A stretch of DNA of 64,000 nt, from assembly GCA_963575745.1 (NCBI GenBank), contig CAUYUJ010006347.1, positions 310,785 through 374,784 on the forward strand. Reading direction: 5' to 3'. The position numbers were made by a program, and so were the translations under genes. Shown here piece by piece: positions 32,340 through 44,410 of the stretch. The DNA comes from Prorocentrum cordatum (lineage: Eukaryota > Sar > Dinophyceae > Prorocentrales > Prorocentraceae). The stretch's first letter is position 1, and the number at the start of each line of letters is the position of its first letter. The notes below the pieces were generated by a model that was not told the origin of the DNA, searched no databases, and saw nothing but the letters and a program-made list of their open reading frames with translations.

Positions 32340-32645
32340 TATGATGTTGCACCTTCGATGTGCTTCGCATGGTTTCGACAGTTGTGTCATTCGTTGTGCG
32401 TGGTGCAAAAACTACGTGACGGTGAGCAGTATGTCGTACACGCTACGTGGTGCCACAAGTGCGGTGCAAGCGTTGCGAGACAAGTTGTGTGATGCAATCC
32501 ATGTGGTGCACGCTATGCGTTGCAAGCCCCGCGATGCATCTGATGTGTGGTGACAGGTCTGCGGTGGAAGATCTGAGCTGCAAGCTACGTGGTGCAGGCC
32601 CTGTGACGCAGGCCATGTGATGTAGTACGTAAGGTGCGTGCTATG
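32340..32645 (+). repeat. GTGGTGCAAGC minisatellite
   Basis: Degenerate units of about 15 and 30 bp built on CTACGTGGTGCA and TGTGATGCA. Confidence 0.7.
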
Positions 32646-32679
32646 AGGAGCGAGCTGTGTGGCGCACCCAGCGCACGGG

Positions 32680-33090
32680 GTGCAAACGAGGCGCCCACGG
32701 GCGGTCACGGGCGGGCACCAGCCGGAACTCCGCCAGACCCAACCCGGCGAGTTGGCTGCCCACGCGCCGCACACGGATGGGCACACCGTCCTCGACATCC
32801 GCCCGACGAGCTTTACGACCAAGAAGCGGTGCTTCCCGCTCTTGTTTGGACGGGCTCGTTTGGGGCCCGCGATGGCTCACATCTCATGGCCGTTCCATGA
32901 AAGCATGGTGGATGCTTTGCGCGCCTGCTGAAATCAGTGGGAACACCGTGTGAGTGCAGCAATCTCGTCCTGGACCTGCATTCTGATCTCACCGCGCGGT
33001 GCCTCGGCGTGGGTCCAGCATGCGCCCGGTTCGCGAATCGATTGGCATCCTTGGGAGGGCAGGTGATTGAACAGCGCGCTCCGATGAGGA
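32680..33090 (+). CDS. Unidentified open segments, possible exons
   Basis: Two neighbouring plus-strand stretches have globular composition. One (about 32700-32930) reads TDGHTVLDIRPTSFTTKKRC, then GPAMAHISWPFHES. The other (about 32945-33085) reads SNLVLDLHSDLTARCLGVG, then FANRLASLGGQVIEQ. They are in different frames, so a short intron or a frameshift would separate them. No family is recognised; this could be noise. Confidence 0.25.
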
Positions 33091-33330
33091 GAAGGAGGAG
33101 GAGGAGGAGGAGGAGGAATAAGAGGAGAAGGGGGAGGGCGGAGGAAAAAGGAGAGAGGATAGGCAGGCCGCCACAGCGACGCAGCGCACTGCGAGGGATC
33201 GAGCAGATGCAGGGGCGACGGCACACAGAACATCGAGTAAGCAGTGGCGGCGGCGGCGCAGCAGCAGCAAGGCGGCGGCGGCGGTGGCGGCGACGTCACT
33301 CACGCGCGGCGGCGGCGCAGCGTTGAACGC
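33086..33330. repeat. GGA and GGC triplet tracts
   Basis: GGA run at 33086-33120 and GGC/GCA-rich triplets at 33243-33320. Confidence 0.85.
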
Positions 33331-33717
33331 GCCGCAGGATAGCGGAGCCGCCTGCTTCAGCGGCATGGCGCGCGGGTGCCCGACGACGACGACGACCACC
33401 CCCACGAGCCAGACGTACGAAGTGCTGGGGTACGGTCGGGAGTTTGCGCCTCGCGCCTCACGGCGGCGGCCCCGGTGACAAGCTATGTTTAGCGAGGTGA
33501 TAGCGTGTCGGTCCGCTTCGCGTATGGGAAGCTGGGAAGAGCTCGGGAAACTCACGCCTGGGAGCCGCGACGTGGACAACGTGTCGTGCCCAAGCACGGC
33601 AGGCCATAACAGGCACCGCGCCACGCCAAGCCAAAGTTCCCGACCGTATAGTATTCGTTGTTTCTTGTATTGTTGAAAGTGTGACGTCCCGAGTTTCCCT
33701 TTTCCAATGCAGGAAAT

Positions 33718-33815
33718 AGGGGAGAATAGGGTGCCTCCTGGGATTTGGGAGAATCTGGGGGAAGGTGGTGCCTCCTGGGATCTGCTTGGAGAATATGGGA
33801 GGCTGAGAGGTCGCC
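33718..33815 (+). repeat. GGGAGAAT minisatellite
   Basis: Two to three copies of GGGAGAATNTGGG and GGTGCCTCCTGGGAT. A single related copy is at 44690-44725. Confidence 0.65.
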
Positions 33816-33921
33816 GATACGAAGCGCAACGAGCGTGTGCACACGATGGAGCATCACGACCACGACGGCTGGAGAGGGGGGGCGGAGGGATTCCAGGGAC
33901 GAGTTGTGATGGGTTGTGGTT

Positions 33922-33944
33922 GTTCCTCCTCCTCCTCCTCCTCC

Positions 33945-33975
<31 letters not shown>

Positions 33976-34180
33976 CCCTTCCCACCTCCCCATCCCCTCC
34001 CCTCCCCTCCCTTTACTCCTCCTCCTCCTCCTCCTCCGCATCCCCCTCCTCCTCATCCCCCTCCTCCTCCTCCTCCTCCTCCTCCTCCTCCTCCTCCTCC
34101 TCCTCTTCCTCCGTCTCCTCCTCCTCCGCCTTCTCCTCCTCCTCCTCCTCCTCCTCCGCCTCCTCCTCGTCGGGACTTCG
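33922..34180 (+). repeat. (TCC)n/(ATC)n microsatellite
   Basis: TCC and ATC runs over 260 bp. Confidence 0.95.
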
Positions 34181-34334
34181 GGGTAAAAGCCCCCGCGTTG
34201 GGACGGCCCCCAGAGCGGGGTCCCCTTCCCAGGGGCCCCTGGCCACGCAGCCTCCCACGCGAGCCTGGCCCCCTAGCCAGGCGTCACCCGTGCGAGTCGT
34301 GGCCAAGGGGCTCGTCTTCTCCCCCTCTTTCGTT

Positions 34335-34493
34335 AAGTTGGGCGTGTCCCTCTACAGGAGGAAGATTGAAAAATAGTGAAAAATTGTCAGGGGACGATGT
34401 CCTGAGTATTTTTTCTTTGGGGCCAATGTTTGAATCATTGCTGTTGTTTTATTTCTCGTCCAAAATCCGCCTGTCGGGGGACATGCCCGACCT
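34335..34493 (+). mobile_element. Family A inverted-repeat element, copy 1
   Basis: A ~155-bp AT-rich element in GC-rich surroundings. The left end reads GGGCGTGTCCCTCTACAGGA and the right end CCGCCTGTCGGGGGACATGC before CCGAC, an inverted repeat of about 28 bp. The interior has AAAATAGT and TTTTTT-rich text and no coding capacity. TTAA precedes the left end. Confidence 0.8.
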
Positions 34494-35160
34494 GAACCTT
34501 CCGCCGTCGCCGTCGCTGTCGTTCGTCGTCGTGTCGTGGTGGGCCTTTGGGGTAGGTGGCGTGTGTTTGGCGGTGGTCTGGCTGTTGCCCATTCTGTCAG
34601 GTTTTCACGTGAGCTTATTAGTACCATGCTAGCGCATGGCGTATAACATTATACGTTGAGCTCGCTCCGCGCCTCGAACATGTGGGGTCCTCACTGCCTG
34701 GTTGCTGTGATGCGAGCTCACTGCTGCCTCCTCGCAAAGAAACGCGGTGGCATTCGCGTTCATTTCCGGCGCGGGTGAGACATCAGGCCTGATGATAATT
34801 CTGAATTGGGTCGCGGAGCTGAGCCAAAAATGGTTTTTGCCTGCAAGCCCAAAGTGTGTTGGGTGGGTAGGCCAAACCCACCCTTAACAGCGTGGCCAGG
34901 AGGGGAAACTGCGCTATCGGGGGGAATGCGTTCGTCATCACCACATCATCATCACCAGCAGCAGCAACAGCATCATCATGATAATCGGCATCGGCATCGG
35001 CATCACCATCACCACCATCATCATCAGCAGCAACATCATAAGTTTTCTCTCCCCCCTCATCCTGCACCGCCGGCGGCCGAGGTATCCAATGAGATTTCCG
35101 CCACCACGGCTTCCTCCCAGCCCGGCGACGCCATGCTCCGCGCAGGAGGAGATCCAGTCG
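34494..35160. other. Spacer with (CAT/CAG)n, no supportable gene
   Basis: Contains a CGTCGC tract (34505-34545) and CAT/CAG/CGG triplets (34930-35035). A hydrophobic open frame at 34485-34629 and a His/Gln frame at 34925-35040 are most simply repeat artefacts. Confidence 0.5.
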
Positions 35161-35990
35161 TACCACTTTCTCATCTCATCTCTCTCCCTCTCTCTCTCTC
35201 GCTTTGTTCTCTGTCTCTGTCTCTCTCTCTCTTTCTCTCTCTCCCTCTGTCTCTCTATTTCTCCTCTCGTTCACTCTCTCTTCTCCTCTCTCTCTCTCTC
35301 TCGTGTTATCTTCCCTCTCTTTTTTTCTCCATGACTGCATGTTTTGTTTATCTCTGTTTCTCGTTCCTCTCTCTCTCTCTCTGTCTCCCTCTATGGGGAG
35401 GCGGAGGAGAAAGGACGTGTTCTGCCCCCCCCACGCGGCCTGCAGTGCTCGCAGATTTCGGGGGTGCCACCGCCCGTGCGTCACACTCTGTCCGTCGTGC
35501 GCAGCTTCTGTTTCTGCAGGCTCTGCCTGTCTCGCTCCCCCCCCTCTCGTTTTGTTGCTCGTGTTGGTGTCTCGCGTTCCTCGCGCTATCTCTCTCTCTC
35601 TCTCTCTGTCTCTGGTTCTCTCTTTCTTTTTGTTTGTGTTCGCTCTTTTTTTTTTTTCTCTCTCTCTCTCTCTCTCTCCTTTGGTTGTCTTGTTTTTCTG
35701 TCTCTCTCTCTCCCTCGCTTTGTTTCTCTATATATGTGTCTCTCGTTCTCTCTCTTTCTCTCTGTCTCCATACCTATGTCCATATCTATAGATATGGTTC
35801 CCCCTGTGATCATACCTCACTCTGCTTCTCTGTTTCTTCCTCGTTGTCCTCTCTTTTCTCTCTCCTCCCCCTCTCCTCCTCCTCCTCCTCCTCCTCCTCT
35901 TCCTCCTCCTGCTGTTCCTCCTCGTCCTCCTCCTCCTCCTCCTCCTCCTCCCCCTCCTCCTCCTCCCCATCTTCCTCCTCCTCTTTGTAG
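35161..35990 (+). repeat. (CT)n tract ending in (TCC)n
   Basis: About 620 bp dominated by TCTCTC with a few unique islands, then TCC at 35868-35985. Ser/Leu open frames are artefacts. Confidence 0.95.
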
Positions 35991-36004
35991 CAATCGAGCA
36001 CCAA

Positions 36005-36495
36005 TACTAGATACCGTTTGGCGCCCTCGATGCAAGGAAGTACTATGTTCATGTTGGTTGTTTTGTGTTTTGGGCCTGGGATGCAAGGAAACAGTGTGTG
36101 TGTGTATGTGTGTTTGGTTGTTTCGTTTTGTTTGGTTTTGCAGGCCCCAAAGCTCGCCGCGGCCCCCCTCCCTGCACCCTTCTCCGCGCCGCCCAGACCA
36201 AAACAACACAAACATACTCAGTAGTTGGCGCCCTTGGTGCAAGGAAACACTATGGTTTGTTTGTTCGGTTGTTTGTTTGGGTGTATTTGTGAAGCCACGA
36301 AACACTTTGTATGTTTAGTTGTTTGTGCGTGTCGGTTTGGTTTTGCAGGCCCCGGTGCTCGCCGCGGCCTCCCTCGCAGCATTGCCCTATGACTCTACAA
36401 AACAAGGCCTCCCTCGCAGTACTGATCCCCAAGCCTGCAAAACCCAACAAAAAACACATACAACAAGCATACACCATTTCCCTTGCATCCCAGGC
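36005..36495 (+). repeat. TG-rich tandem pair of ~212 bp with inverted tail
   Basis: GGCGCCCT, then GATGCAAGGAA or GGTGCAAGGAA, starts each of two units (36030 and 36226). Each unit ends with TTGGTTTTGCAGGCCCC (36131-36151 and 36341-36356) and GCTCGCCGCGGCC. The tail carries the inverse, CCCCAAGCCTGCAAAACC (36428-36446), and later CCCTTGCATCCCAGGC, the inverse of GCCTGGGATGCAAGGAA at 36073. Confidence 0.75.
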
Positions 36496-36539
36496 AAAAA
36501 TCAACAAATGCACAGCGTTCCCTTGAACGGGTTCAAGCA

Positions 36540-37580
36540 GAAAGGACAGAAGAGGGAGGAGGAGGAGGGATTCAATTGGATTTGAATCAGTTCCAAGCCG
36601 GGGCTAAATATGGAGAGGGGAGGAGGAGGAGGAGGAAGAGGAGGAGGAGGACGAGGAGGAAGCGGAGGAGGAGCAGGAGAAGGAGGAGGAGGATGGGAGG
36701 GAGGAGAGATTCCATGTGATTAGCATCCGGCCCTAATAAAAATTCAATAGGGGCGGGGAAGGAGGATGAGGAGGAGAAGGAGGTTAGATGTTGGACTTGA
36801 ATGAGACCCAAGTTGTAGTGATTCAAGCAGAAAGGAGAGGACAAAGAGGAGGGAGGAGGGATTCGATGGGATTTGAAAAAGATCAACATGCTAGTGCAAT
36901 AAGGAAAGGGGAGGACAAGGAGAAGGAACATCAGAGGCAGGAGGACGAGGAGAAGTGGAGGAGAGGGAGGAGGGATTCGATTGGATTTGCATAAGATCCA
37001 GCTACGGTTTCATTACGAAGTGAGGGAGAGGATGAAAACGAGTCATGCTATGGGATGTAGGCTAGGCCAATAGTGATTTAGTGGAGACAGGAAAGGAGAA
37101 GGCAGAGGAGGAGGACGAGGAGGAGAGAGAACTCAAACAGAAACGAGAGGAGACGGAGGAGGGAAGATGGTTTCGATTGGAATTGGATACGATCCAAAGA
37201 CGAGCTCAATCAGAAAAGGAAATGACAAGGAGGAGGAAGATGAGGAGAGAGAGGAGGATTGATATTGGATCTGAATGAGGCCCGAGTCAGGATTCAATGG
37301 GACAGGAGGACGAGGAGAAGTGGAGAAGCGACAGGAGGGATTCGAATTGATTTGCACGAGATCCACCTACGGCTTTAATACGACAGGAGGGAGAGGAGGA
37401 GAATGGGGCATGCTATGGGATGTAGGTAAGATCCAAACAGTGATTCAGTAGGGGCACGAGAGGAGACGGCAGAGGAGGATGAGGAGGAGAGGGAGAGGAT
37501 ATCTCTTGGATCGGAGTAGCGCCCAAAGATGACTCACAGTTGTGAAACGGCTTACTTCGGACTCAATGAAAAGATGAGGG
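36540..37580 (+). repeat. 1-kb satellite of ~100-bp units
   Basis: About ten diverged units, each combining a GGA-rich part with GGGATTCGATTGGATTTG, then GATCCA and often GGNTTNANTANGACAGG. Larger similarity blocks (CATGCTATGGGATGTAGG at 37045 and 37409) point to higher-order duplication. Confidence 0.8.
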
Positions 37581-37734
37581 TGAGGAGGAGGGGGAGGACG
37601 ACGAGGACGAGGACTAGGAGGGGGAGAGGGATGAGGAGGATGATGAGGAAGAGAAGAGGAATGAAGGGGAAGAGGATGAACATGGAGTCGAAATGTATGA
37701 TCACAGGGTGGGAGGTGGCGATCATTGTTTATAT

Positions 37735-38260
37735 ATATGTATATAGATGTGTGTGCGTGTATGTGTGTGTGTTGCACCCTTCCCCCATCGCGCTCCCTCT
37801 CGCTCTCTTGCGTTGTCTGTTGTGTTTGCTCTCTCTCTCTCTATTGACATCGATCGGTTCTTCTATGTATACGTAAGCTTGTCTCGTATTATATGTACTA
37901 GTTTGTGTGCATGTTTGTATGGTTACATACAGGTAGGCACTACGCGTGCTGAATCATAGTAGATGCATAGAGCTTAAATTTATACACATATATATATATA
38001 TGTACACATGTGTGCATAAGTATGTATATCTATAATTTCATGTTTACACAAATACATGTGTGTATGCAGTCGAACACACATGCTTATACGTGTGTGTGTG
38101 TGTGAGAGAATACGTGTGTGTCTATACAAAAGTACATGTGTGTATGCAGGCGGAAATAAATGTGTGCATACACATTTGTATACATATTTTTACACGTGTA
38201 TGCACACGCGTGTAATGCAAATGTGTAGGTTCGTGTAGCTGCATACACCCAACCAGTGTG
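37735..38260. repeat. TG/TA-rich microsatellite region
   Basis: GTGT, TATA and CATA runs with short unique islands. Confidence 0.9.
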
Positions 38261-39870
38261 TACATGTGCTGGCCGTGTCTGCGCACCCATATCTGAACGG
38301 GAATGGTCTTGTACAGCGAACTGCTTTGTTGTACATGCGTTTGTTGTGTTTGCATGGTGTGTCTTCCCTCCCGCCGAACGCCGTCGTGTTCGCATGACTG
38401 CTGCACCATCGGGCCGCCGCGGTCCAAGGCCGAGCTGTTTCTTGCGCGTGCAGCTCTTTGCTGGTAGCCACTCACCGTACGGTTCTGCTTGCCAGCTTTT
38501 TCCGCCGTGTTGCATCGTTCTGTGGATTAGTTGGCGTCCCTTGCGGAAGATGCAGAATTGGCCGTTGATGGCAAAAATGGTTGGACCCCACTGGATGCAA
38601 GCTGGCTCTGACGAAAAAAGGCGTCACGTCTTCCCATCTCCTGCTGGAGCTCAGTAAGCCATTCATCGTGGTTTTGACGGCCAAGCTGCTAGTTGCTGGG
38701 CGCAGGCAACGAAGTACCAATTGCTGCGAGTGGGAGAAGCTCAAGGGTTACAGCTCTCACAGACAGAACGCATTGCGAGGCACAGCGGTGATGGGCCTAC
38801 ATCTCTGAGTTATATTGTCAGTCGCACACGCTCATACCTTCAGAACCATGTTCACCATGCAACGCAGGCGCTCTCACCAATCAACGCTCTCCCTCTCAAT
38901 ACTCTTCTTCGTTATCTAGCCCTTGTCTGTCAGAAGTTTACTTGTCGTGACAGGAAATCTAGAACGTGCTGCGCGCGTAAGCATGCACAGCACCTGTTTA
39001 AGACCTTTCCACTGTCTGGCAGTCCGTGCCCTCTTGGGGCAATGTTCAGGGGCTGTTGCTCGCCAAGTTCGATAGACAAATCACACTTGGTGGTAAGAGC
39101 CAGCCCGACGAGGCGAATGCATGACGTGGTCTGTGCCCTGCCTGGAGGCCCTGGCAGAAATGGAAGCAAACATGGAAAGCAACAAGGCAGAAATGGAGTC
39201 GATGCCCCATACCAAGCAGAGTGGAAGAGCCACCCTTGGTGGCAAGCGCCGGCCCGACGCTACGACTGCATGACGCGGTCTGTGCCACTCCTGGGGGGGG
39301 GCCTGGCAGTCCTCAGCGCCAGGCGGGAGGGCAGAGAGCGGAGCGGCGGCTCGGCTCACGAGCTCGACGACAGGACCTGCCCACCCCACAATTGAGGCGC
39401 CCCCGCACTTGAAGCGCCTCGGGGTGATGACGAGAGGCCCGTGCTCCTTCAAAGAGCGGGGCAGAAAGACCCTCGAGTCGTGCCGCACTGGTGATTTTAA
39501 GCAGTTCTGGCTGGTGTGCCACCAGTGAGCCATCATGAAGCCACGCTGCAATGGCAAGTGTTGCTTCCACGCCAGGTCCTGACTCCTTGAGGTCTCTGGA
39601 GGCTTCCGGAAGCCCCAGGATGCCCCCGAATACCAGCAACGCCAGAAAGCTTCCCCCACACGTCCGAAAGCACGCTGCACGTCGATCAGCGAGGGTCGAG
39701 GGAAAAGCTTACCATAAGGCGATCCCTCACGAAGGTGTCTCTGCTGTGGTGCTTGCAGTGGCGAGGGGGAGGGGGGCGCAGGAGACCATGGATGCGCGGG
39801 ATCTGAGCGGGAAGGAGGACGACTCGTCTTCGGAGGACGCGTCCGAGGAAGCGCGCTGCTTCCTGCTTCT
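38261..39870. other. Low-repeat stretch without recognised gene
   Basis: About 1.6 kb of balanced composition. Open frames of 75-220 codons occur on both strands (for example minus 39081-39875 and plus 38721-39395) with no recognised domain. A tandem pair of ~80-bp segments lies at 39085-39165 and 39230-39315 (GGTGGTAAGAGCCAGCCCGA against GGTGGCAAGCGCCGGCCCGA). Plus 39551-39876 ends in an acidic stretch (SGKEDDSSSEDASEEARC) directly before a family A element. Confidence 0.45.
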
Positions 39871-39876
39871 ACCATT

Positions 39877-40022
39877 AAGTCGGGCCTGTCCCTCTACAGG
39901 AGGGATATTCCAGCATAGTCACAAAATAGTCTGGTTTTAGTATTTATGTGCCATTTTGGAGCATTTCTGGGGTATTTTTTATTTTCGTCGAAAATCCCCC
40001 TGTAGAGGGACACGCCCGACGT
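39877..40022 (+). mobile_element. Family A inverted-repeat element, copy 2
   Basis: Left end CGGGCCTGTCCCTCTACAGG, right end CCCTGTAGAGGGACACGC before CCGAC. TTAA precedes the left end and GTAA follows the right end. It lies next to an acidic open frame on the plus strand. Confidence 0.85.
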
Positions 40023-40479
40023 AATTCCACCAGCCGGAAGCATATCCCTATTCCCACGATGGGCATCACAGCATCCCCATGCCTCCCGTAAGGACTCCCT
40101 CAGTTTCTGTGGGCGCGTCCCTGAGATTGGCATCGCCTTTCGGCTTGTCGATCTTGGGGATGGGGATAACTTCGAGGGTGGATCTGCTTTTCCTCCTGCC
40201 CCCCACGCAACAGGAGGAAGGGGAGCAAGAGAAGGACGAGGAGGATGCCGATGAGTTGAAGGACGGGGGTAGGATGCGGGAGGAGGAGGCGGCAGCATCG
40301 TGCATTCCGACGATGCGCGCACCGTCTCCGGCGGGCGCTGGCCAGCACGGGACTGCAGCTTGGGGGATGGCAGGCAGAGAAGGCGGATCGGGCGGGCGGC
40401 AACGGGAGGGCGAAGCACGTGTGGAGAACAGGTTTTGCAGGAAAGGGGCCTGGCATGGGCCCCGAAGGAATCCTCAACC

Positions 40480-40680
40480 AGGGTCCGTTTCGATCCGATT
40501 CGATCTCGAGTTCGGCCAGCCCGATCCGATTCGATTTCGGTGCTCGGGCGACCCGTTGTGACCCGACGATTGCATGGCGCTGTTGTGCATCCTAGCGCAG
40601 CCGATCATATTCAATTTCGACTCAGTGCCGATGCGGACCGATGAAATGCATGTTCCGATCCGATCTGGTTTCCCGATGAT
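40480..40680 (+). repeat. CCGATTCGATTTCG minisatellite
   Basis: Degenerate units of CGATCCGATTCGATCTC and GATTTCGG. A similar block is at 48055-48285. In both places a family A element lies within about 420 bp downstream. Confidence 0.65.
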
Positions 40681-40686
40681 ATGTTT

Positions 40687-40843
40687 AAGTCGGGCCTGCC
40701 CCTCTACAGAAGGACTATTCAAAAATAGTTACAACATAGTCTGGTGACGATCTGTTTGAGTACCTTGTGGCGTTTTCGAACAGTTCTTGAGTTGTTTCTT
40801 ATGTTTCGTCCCAAATCCGCCTGTAGGAGGACACGCCCGGCCT
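40687..40843 (+). mobile_element. Family A inverted-repeat element, copy 3
   Basis: Left end CGGGCCTGCCCCTCTACAGA, right end CCGCCTGTAGGAGGACACGC before CCGGC. TTAA on the left, CTAA on the right. Confidence 0.85.
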
Positions 40844-41100
40844 AACTCTATGCTGGTCTTGCCCAAACTGCCACCGCGGGCCCAAGAGGTGCACTGTTTC
40901 CCCCCCCCCCCCCCCGTTTGTGGCCCCCCTGTTCGCGGGCACCCGGGTGGACCAGGCTCAAGACCTCGGAGGTTCCTTTGCGCGTTTCTGGCGGTCCTCG
41001 TCGCCTCCCGCACGGTCCTGCGAAGGGGTTCGATGATCCGTGGTCGGGCGAGGCCCGCTTGGTGCCAGGGTGGGGCTTGGGACTGGGAGGGATGAAACGG
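40844..41100. other. GC-rich spacer
   Basis: Contains a C-run (40900-40915). Nothing else was recognised. Confidence 0.5.
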
Positions 41101-41104
41101 GATG

Positions 41105-43825
41105 CAGGGCGGCAGGGGCGAAGAGAGAGAGAGAGAGAGAGAGACACAAGCACACACGCACATACGCACCAACACAAGACACACACGCACAACAGACACA
41201 CACACACACACAATACACACAACACACGATTCACAACACACAACACACACAACACACAATGCGCACAACACACAACACAGACAACACACAACAGACACAC
41301 ACGCAACACACAACACTCAACACAGAACACACAGCACACAACACACAATCCACACAATCCACACAACACACACATGACACACAACACACAACACACAACA
41401 CGCAACGCACAACCCACAACACACATAACACACAATACATACCACACTACACATCACACACCACACACAACACACAACGCACACACGCACAACACACAAC
41501 ACACAACACACACCATACAACAGACACACCACACACACACACGACACACAAACCACACACACAGTACACACAACACACAACACACACACACAACACACAA
41601 CACGCAACACGCAACATACGCACACACCACACACAACACACACAACCCACACACAACACAACTCACACAACACGCAAAACACACGACACACACACCACAT
41701 ACCACACACCCACAACACACACTAAACAGCACACAACATACACAACATACACAACACACATCGCACGCAACACACACAACACACACAAACACAGAGACAA
41801 TTCACACAACGCACACAACACAACACATACAACACACACCACGCAACACATAACACACACCACACACACCACACAACCCATACACACCATACAACACACA
41901 ACACACACCACAGATACCACACACCACAAACAACACACACACCACGCAGTATATTGCACACACCGCACACCACACAACACACAACACACAGCCCACACCA
42001 CACACCACACAACACACACCACACAACGCACAACACACAGCACACAACACACAGCACCCAACACACACTACACAACACACACTACACACCACACAGCCAA
42101 CAACACACAACACACAACAAGCAACTCACGACACACAGCACACAGCACACAGCACAAAACACACACCACACAACACACAACACACAACACACAACGCACA
42201 ACACCTACAACCCACCACGCAACACACACCAGACAGCACACAGCACACAACACACACCACACCCACACACACAATACACAACACACAACGCACAGCACAC
42301 AACACGCAACACACACCGCACAAGGCGCAACGCGCAACACACAACGCAAAACGCACAACGCACAACACACACCACACAACACACAGCACACAGTACTCAA
42401 CACACAACGCACAACGCCCACCGCACATTTAGAAACGCACAACGCACAACACACAGCACGCAGCGCACATCACACAACACAAAACACGCACCACACACCA
42501 CACAACACACACACACAACACGCACACAACACACACCACACACACAACGCACAGCACGCAGCACAGCACACTGCACACAACGCACAACACGCAACTCCCA
42601 TCACACAAAGCACAACACACGACTCACAACGCACAACCCACAACCCACAACACACAACACACAACACAACACACAGCACACACCACACACAACACGATTC
42701 ACCACACCGCACACAGACCACAACACACAGCACACAGCACACCCAACACACCCAACATACCCAACACGCAGCACACAGTACACGACCCACAACACACAAC
42801 ATACAACGCACAACACACAACTCACGGCACACAGTTCACAACACCCACCACACAACGCACCACACAGACCACACCACACATCGCACAACGCACAACCCAC
42901 GAGACACAACGCATACAACACACTAAACAGCACACAACACACAACACACACATTACACAACACACAGCTCACAACACACAGCACAACTCACAGCACACAA
43001 CACACTGCACACTACACACAACACAACTCACAACGCACAGCGCACAGCACACCAAACACAACACACAACACACAACACAGAACACGCAACACACAACACA
43101 CAACACACAACACGCAACACACAACACACAACACACACAACACACAGCACACAACACACAACACACAACCAACAACACACAACAAACAACGCACAATGCA
43201 CAACACAACGCACAACGCACAACACACACCATACACCACACCACACACCACACACCACACAGCACACATCACACAGCACACAACACACAACACACAGCTC
43301 ACAGCACACACCACACACCACACACCACACACCTCACAACACACAACGCACAACACATAACACGCAACACACAACCCAGATAGCACAACGCACGCCACAC
43401 AGCACACAACATACAACACCCAGCAAACAGCACACTGCACACAACACACACCATACAACACATCACACACATTATACACCACACAACACACCGCACACCA
43501 CATACAACACGCAACACACAACACACAGCACAACACAACACCCACAACTCACGATACACAGCACACAGCACACAGCACAACACACATCCGCACACACGCA
43601 CAACAATTTACTCTAAACAAGCAATACGCAACACACGACAGACCGAACACACACACACACACACACACAACACACACACACAACACACACACAGCACACA
43701 CAACTTTCACAATCCATACACATACAACACGCACACAAAACACACACAGAACACACGCAAATCACACACACACACACACACACAAAACACACATATATAC
43801 ACACACTCACACACACACACTTGCA
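41105..43825 (+). repeat. 2.7-kb A/C-only satellite
   Basis: Begins with a GA run (41117-41142), then ACACAACACAC-like units over 2.7 kb with hardly any T or G on the plus strand except in CGCAC and CATAC variants. Because T is almost absent, no plus-strand stop can form, and because A is almost absent on the complement, none can form there either. The 628-codon Thr/His frame and the Cys/Val frames are therefore artefacts. Confidence 0.97.
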
Positions 43826-43830
43826 GCTGG

Positions 43831-43929
43831 AAGGTGTGCATTCCACGACGGGAGCGCCTGCTGCACCTCGGAGGACCAGGGGAGTGGTGCACGCCGTGTG
43901 CGAGCACCGCGTGCGGGAGGCACGTCTGG
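43831..43929 (+). CDS. Candidate internal exon, unidentified
   Basis: CACTTGCAG (43822-43830) is a good acceptor at the end of the CA tract, and CTG followed by GTGAGG (43930) is a consensus-like donor. Between them one frame is open and reads WKVCIPRRERLLHLGG, then EWCTPCASTACGRHVW, with five cysteines in a short span. Other frames are also open, so the phase is uncertain. No family is recognised. If real, the exon sits between a giant CA satellite and a family B cluster. Confidence 0.35.
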
Positions 43930-43934
43930 TGAGG

Positions 43935-44205
43935 ACGGCGGCCTTGCAGCGTACCGCCCCTGGCGGGGCCCCCGTGGCTTCAGGAGGTCCTCCCAACGCG
44001 CTGCGCGGGGCCGCCCGCGTCGAGCAGCGGACGCGCCGACGGTGCGCCCACCCCCCCTGGCTGCGACAGCGATCGCCTCCACGAGCCCAGCACGGGCCCT
44101 CGGCGTAGGAGCGCGCGCACGAGGTCGGGGGCCTGGGGCGGGCGTGCGGGGGCTGCGCGGGAGCGGGGGCTGCGCGGGAGCGGGGTTGGGGCACAGCTGC
44201 CCTGT
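43935..44205. other. GC-rich spacer with GCGGGAGCGGGG repeat
   Basis: GCGCGGGAGCGGGGGCT occurs twice in tandem (44154-44187). No gene is supported. Confidence 0.5.
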
Positions 44206-44212
44206 CTCGAGG

Positions 44213-44410
44213 AAGAATAACAATGACAGCCAGAAGCATCAACTCTTCGCGCTCCGCGTGGACTTCCTGGATCCGCGCTGGGAACCCCCTGGCGGCGCCT
44301 CCGGCGCCGCCCCTGGCGCGCTCCGCGCGCCAGGGATGGGGTCGGCGCGGATCGGAGAAGTCCGCGCGGAGCGCCAAAAGCGCATGTTTCTGGTATTTTA
44401 TCTTCTGCTG
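44213..44410 (+). mobile_element. Family B element, copy 2
   Basis: Left arm CTCCGCGTGGACTTCCTGGA, right arm GATCGGAGAAGTCCGCGCGG, with the central palindrome CCCCTGGCGCGCTCCGCGCG. Outer arms include CAGAAGCATCAAC and GCGCATGTTTCTG. Confidence 0.85.

Noticed and set aside
34819-34842. ACCATTTTTGGCTCAG on the minus strand as a third DinoSL relic
   Set aside because: Only the 3' half matches and it needs an inserted T. The 5' CCGTAG part is missing, and no cDNA-like body follows.
39081-39875. A 264-codon minus-strand open frame as a gene
   Set aside because: No domain is recognised, it overlaps equally long plus-strand frames and contains a local tandem duplication, so it is kept only as an unexplained stretch.
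41040-42926. A 628-codon Thr/His-rich plus-strand open frame
   Set aside because: The region is almost pure A and C, so stop codons cannot form. The peptide is a direct read-through of a satellite.
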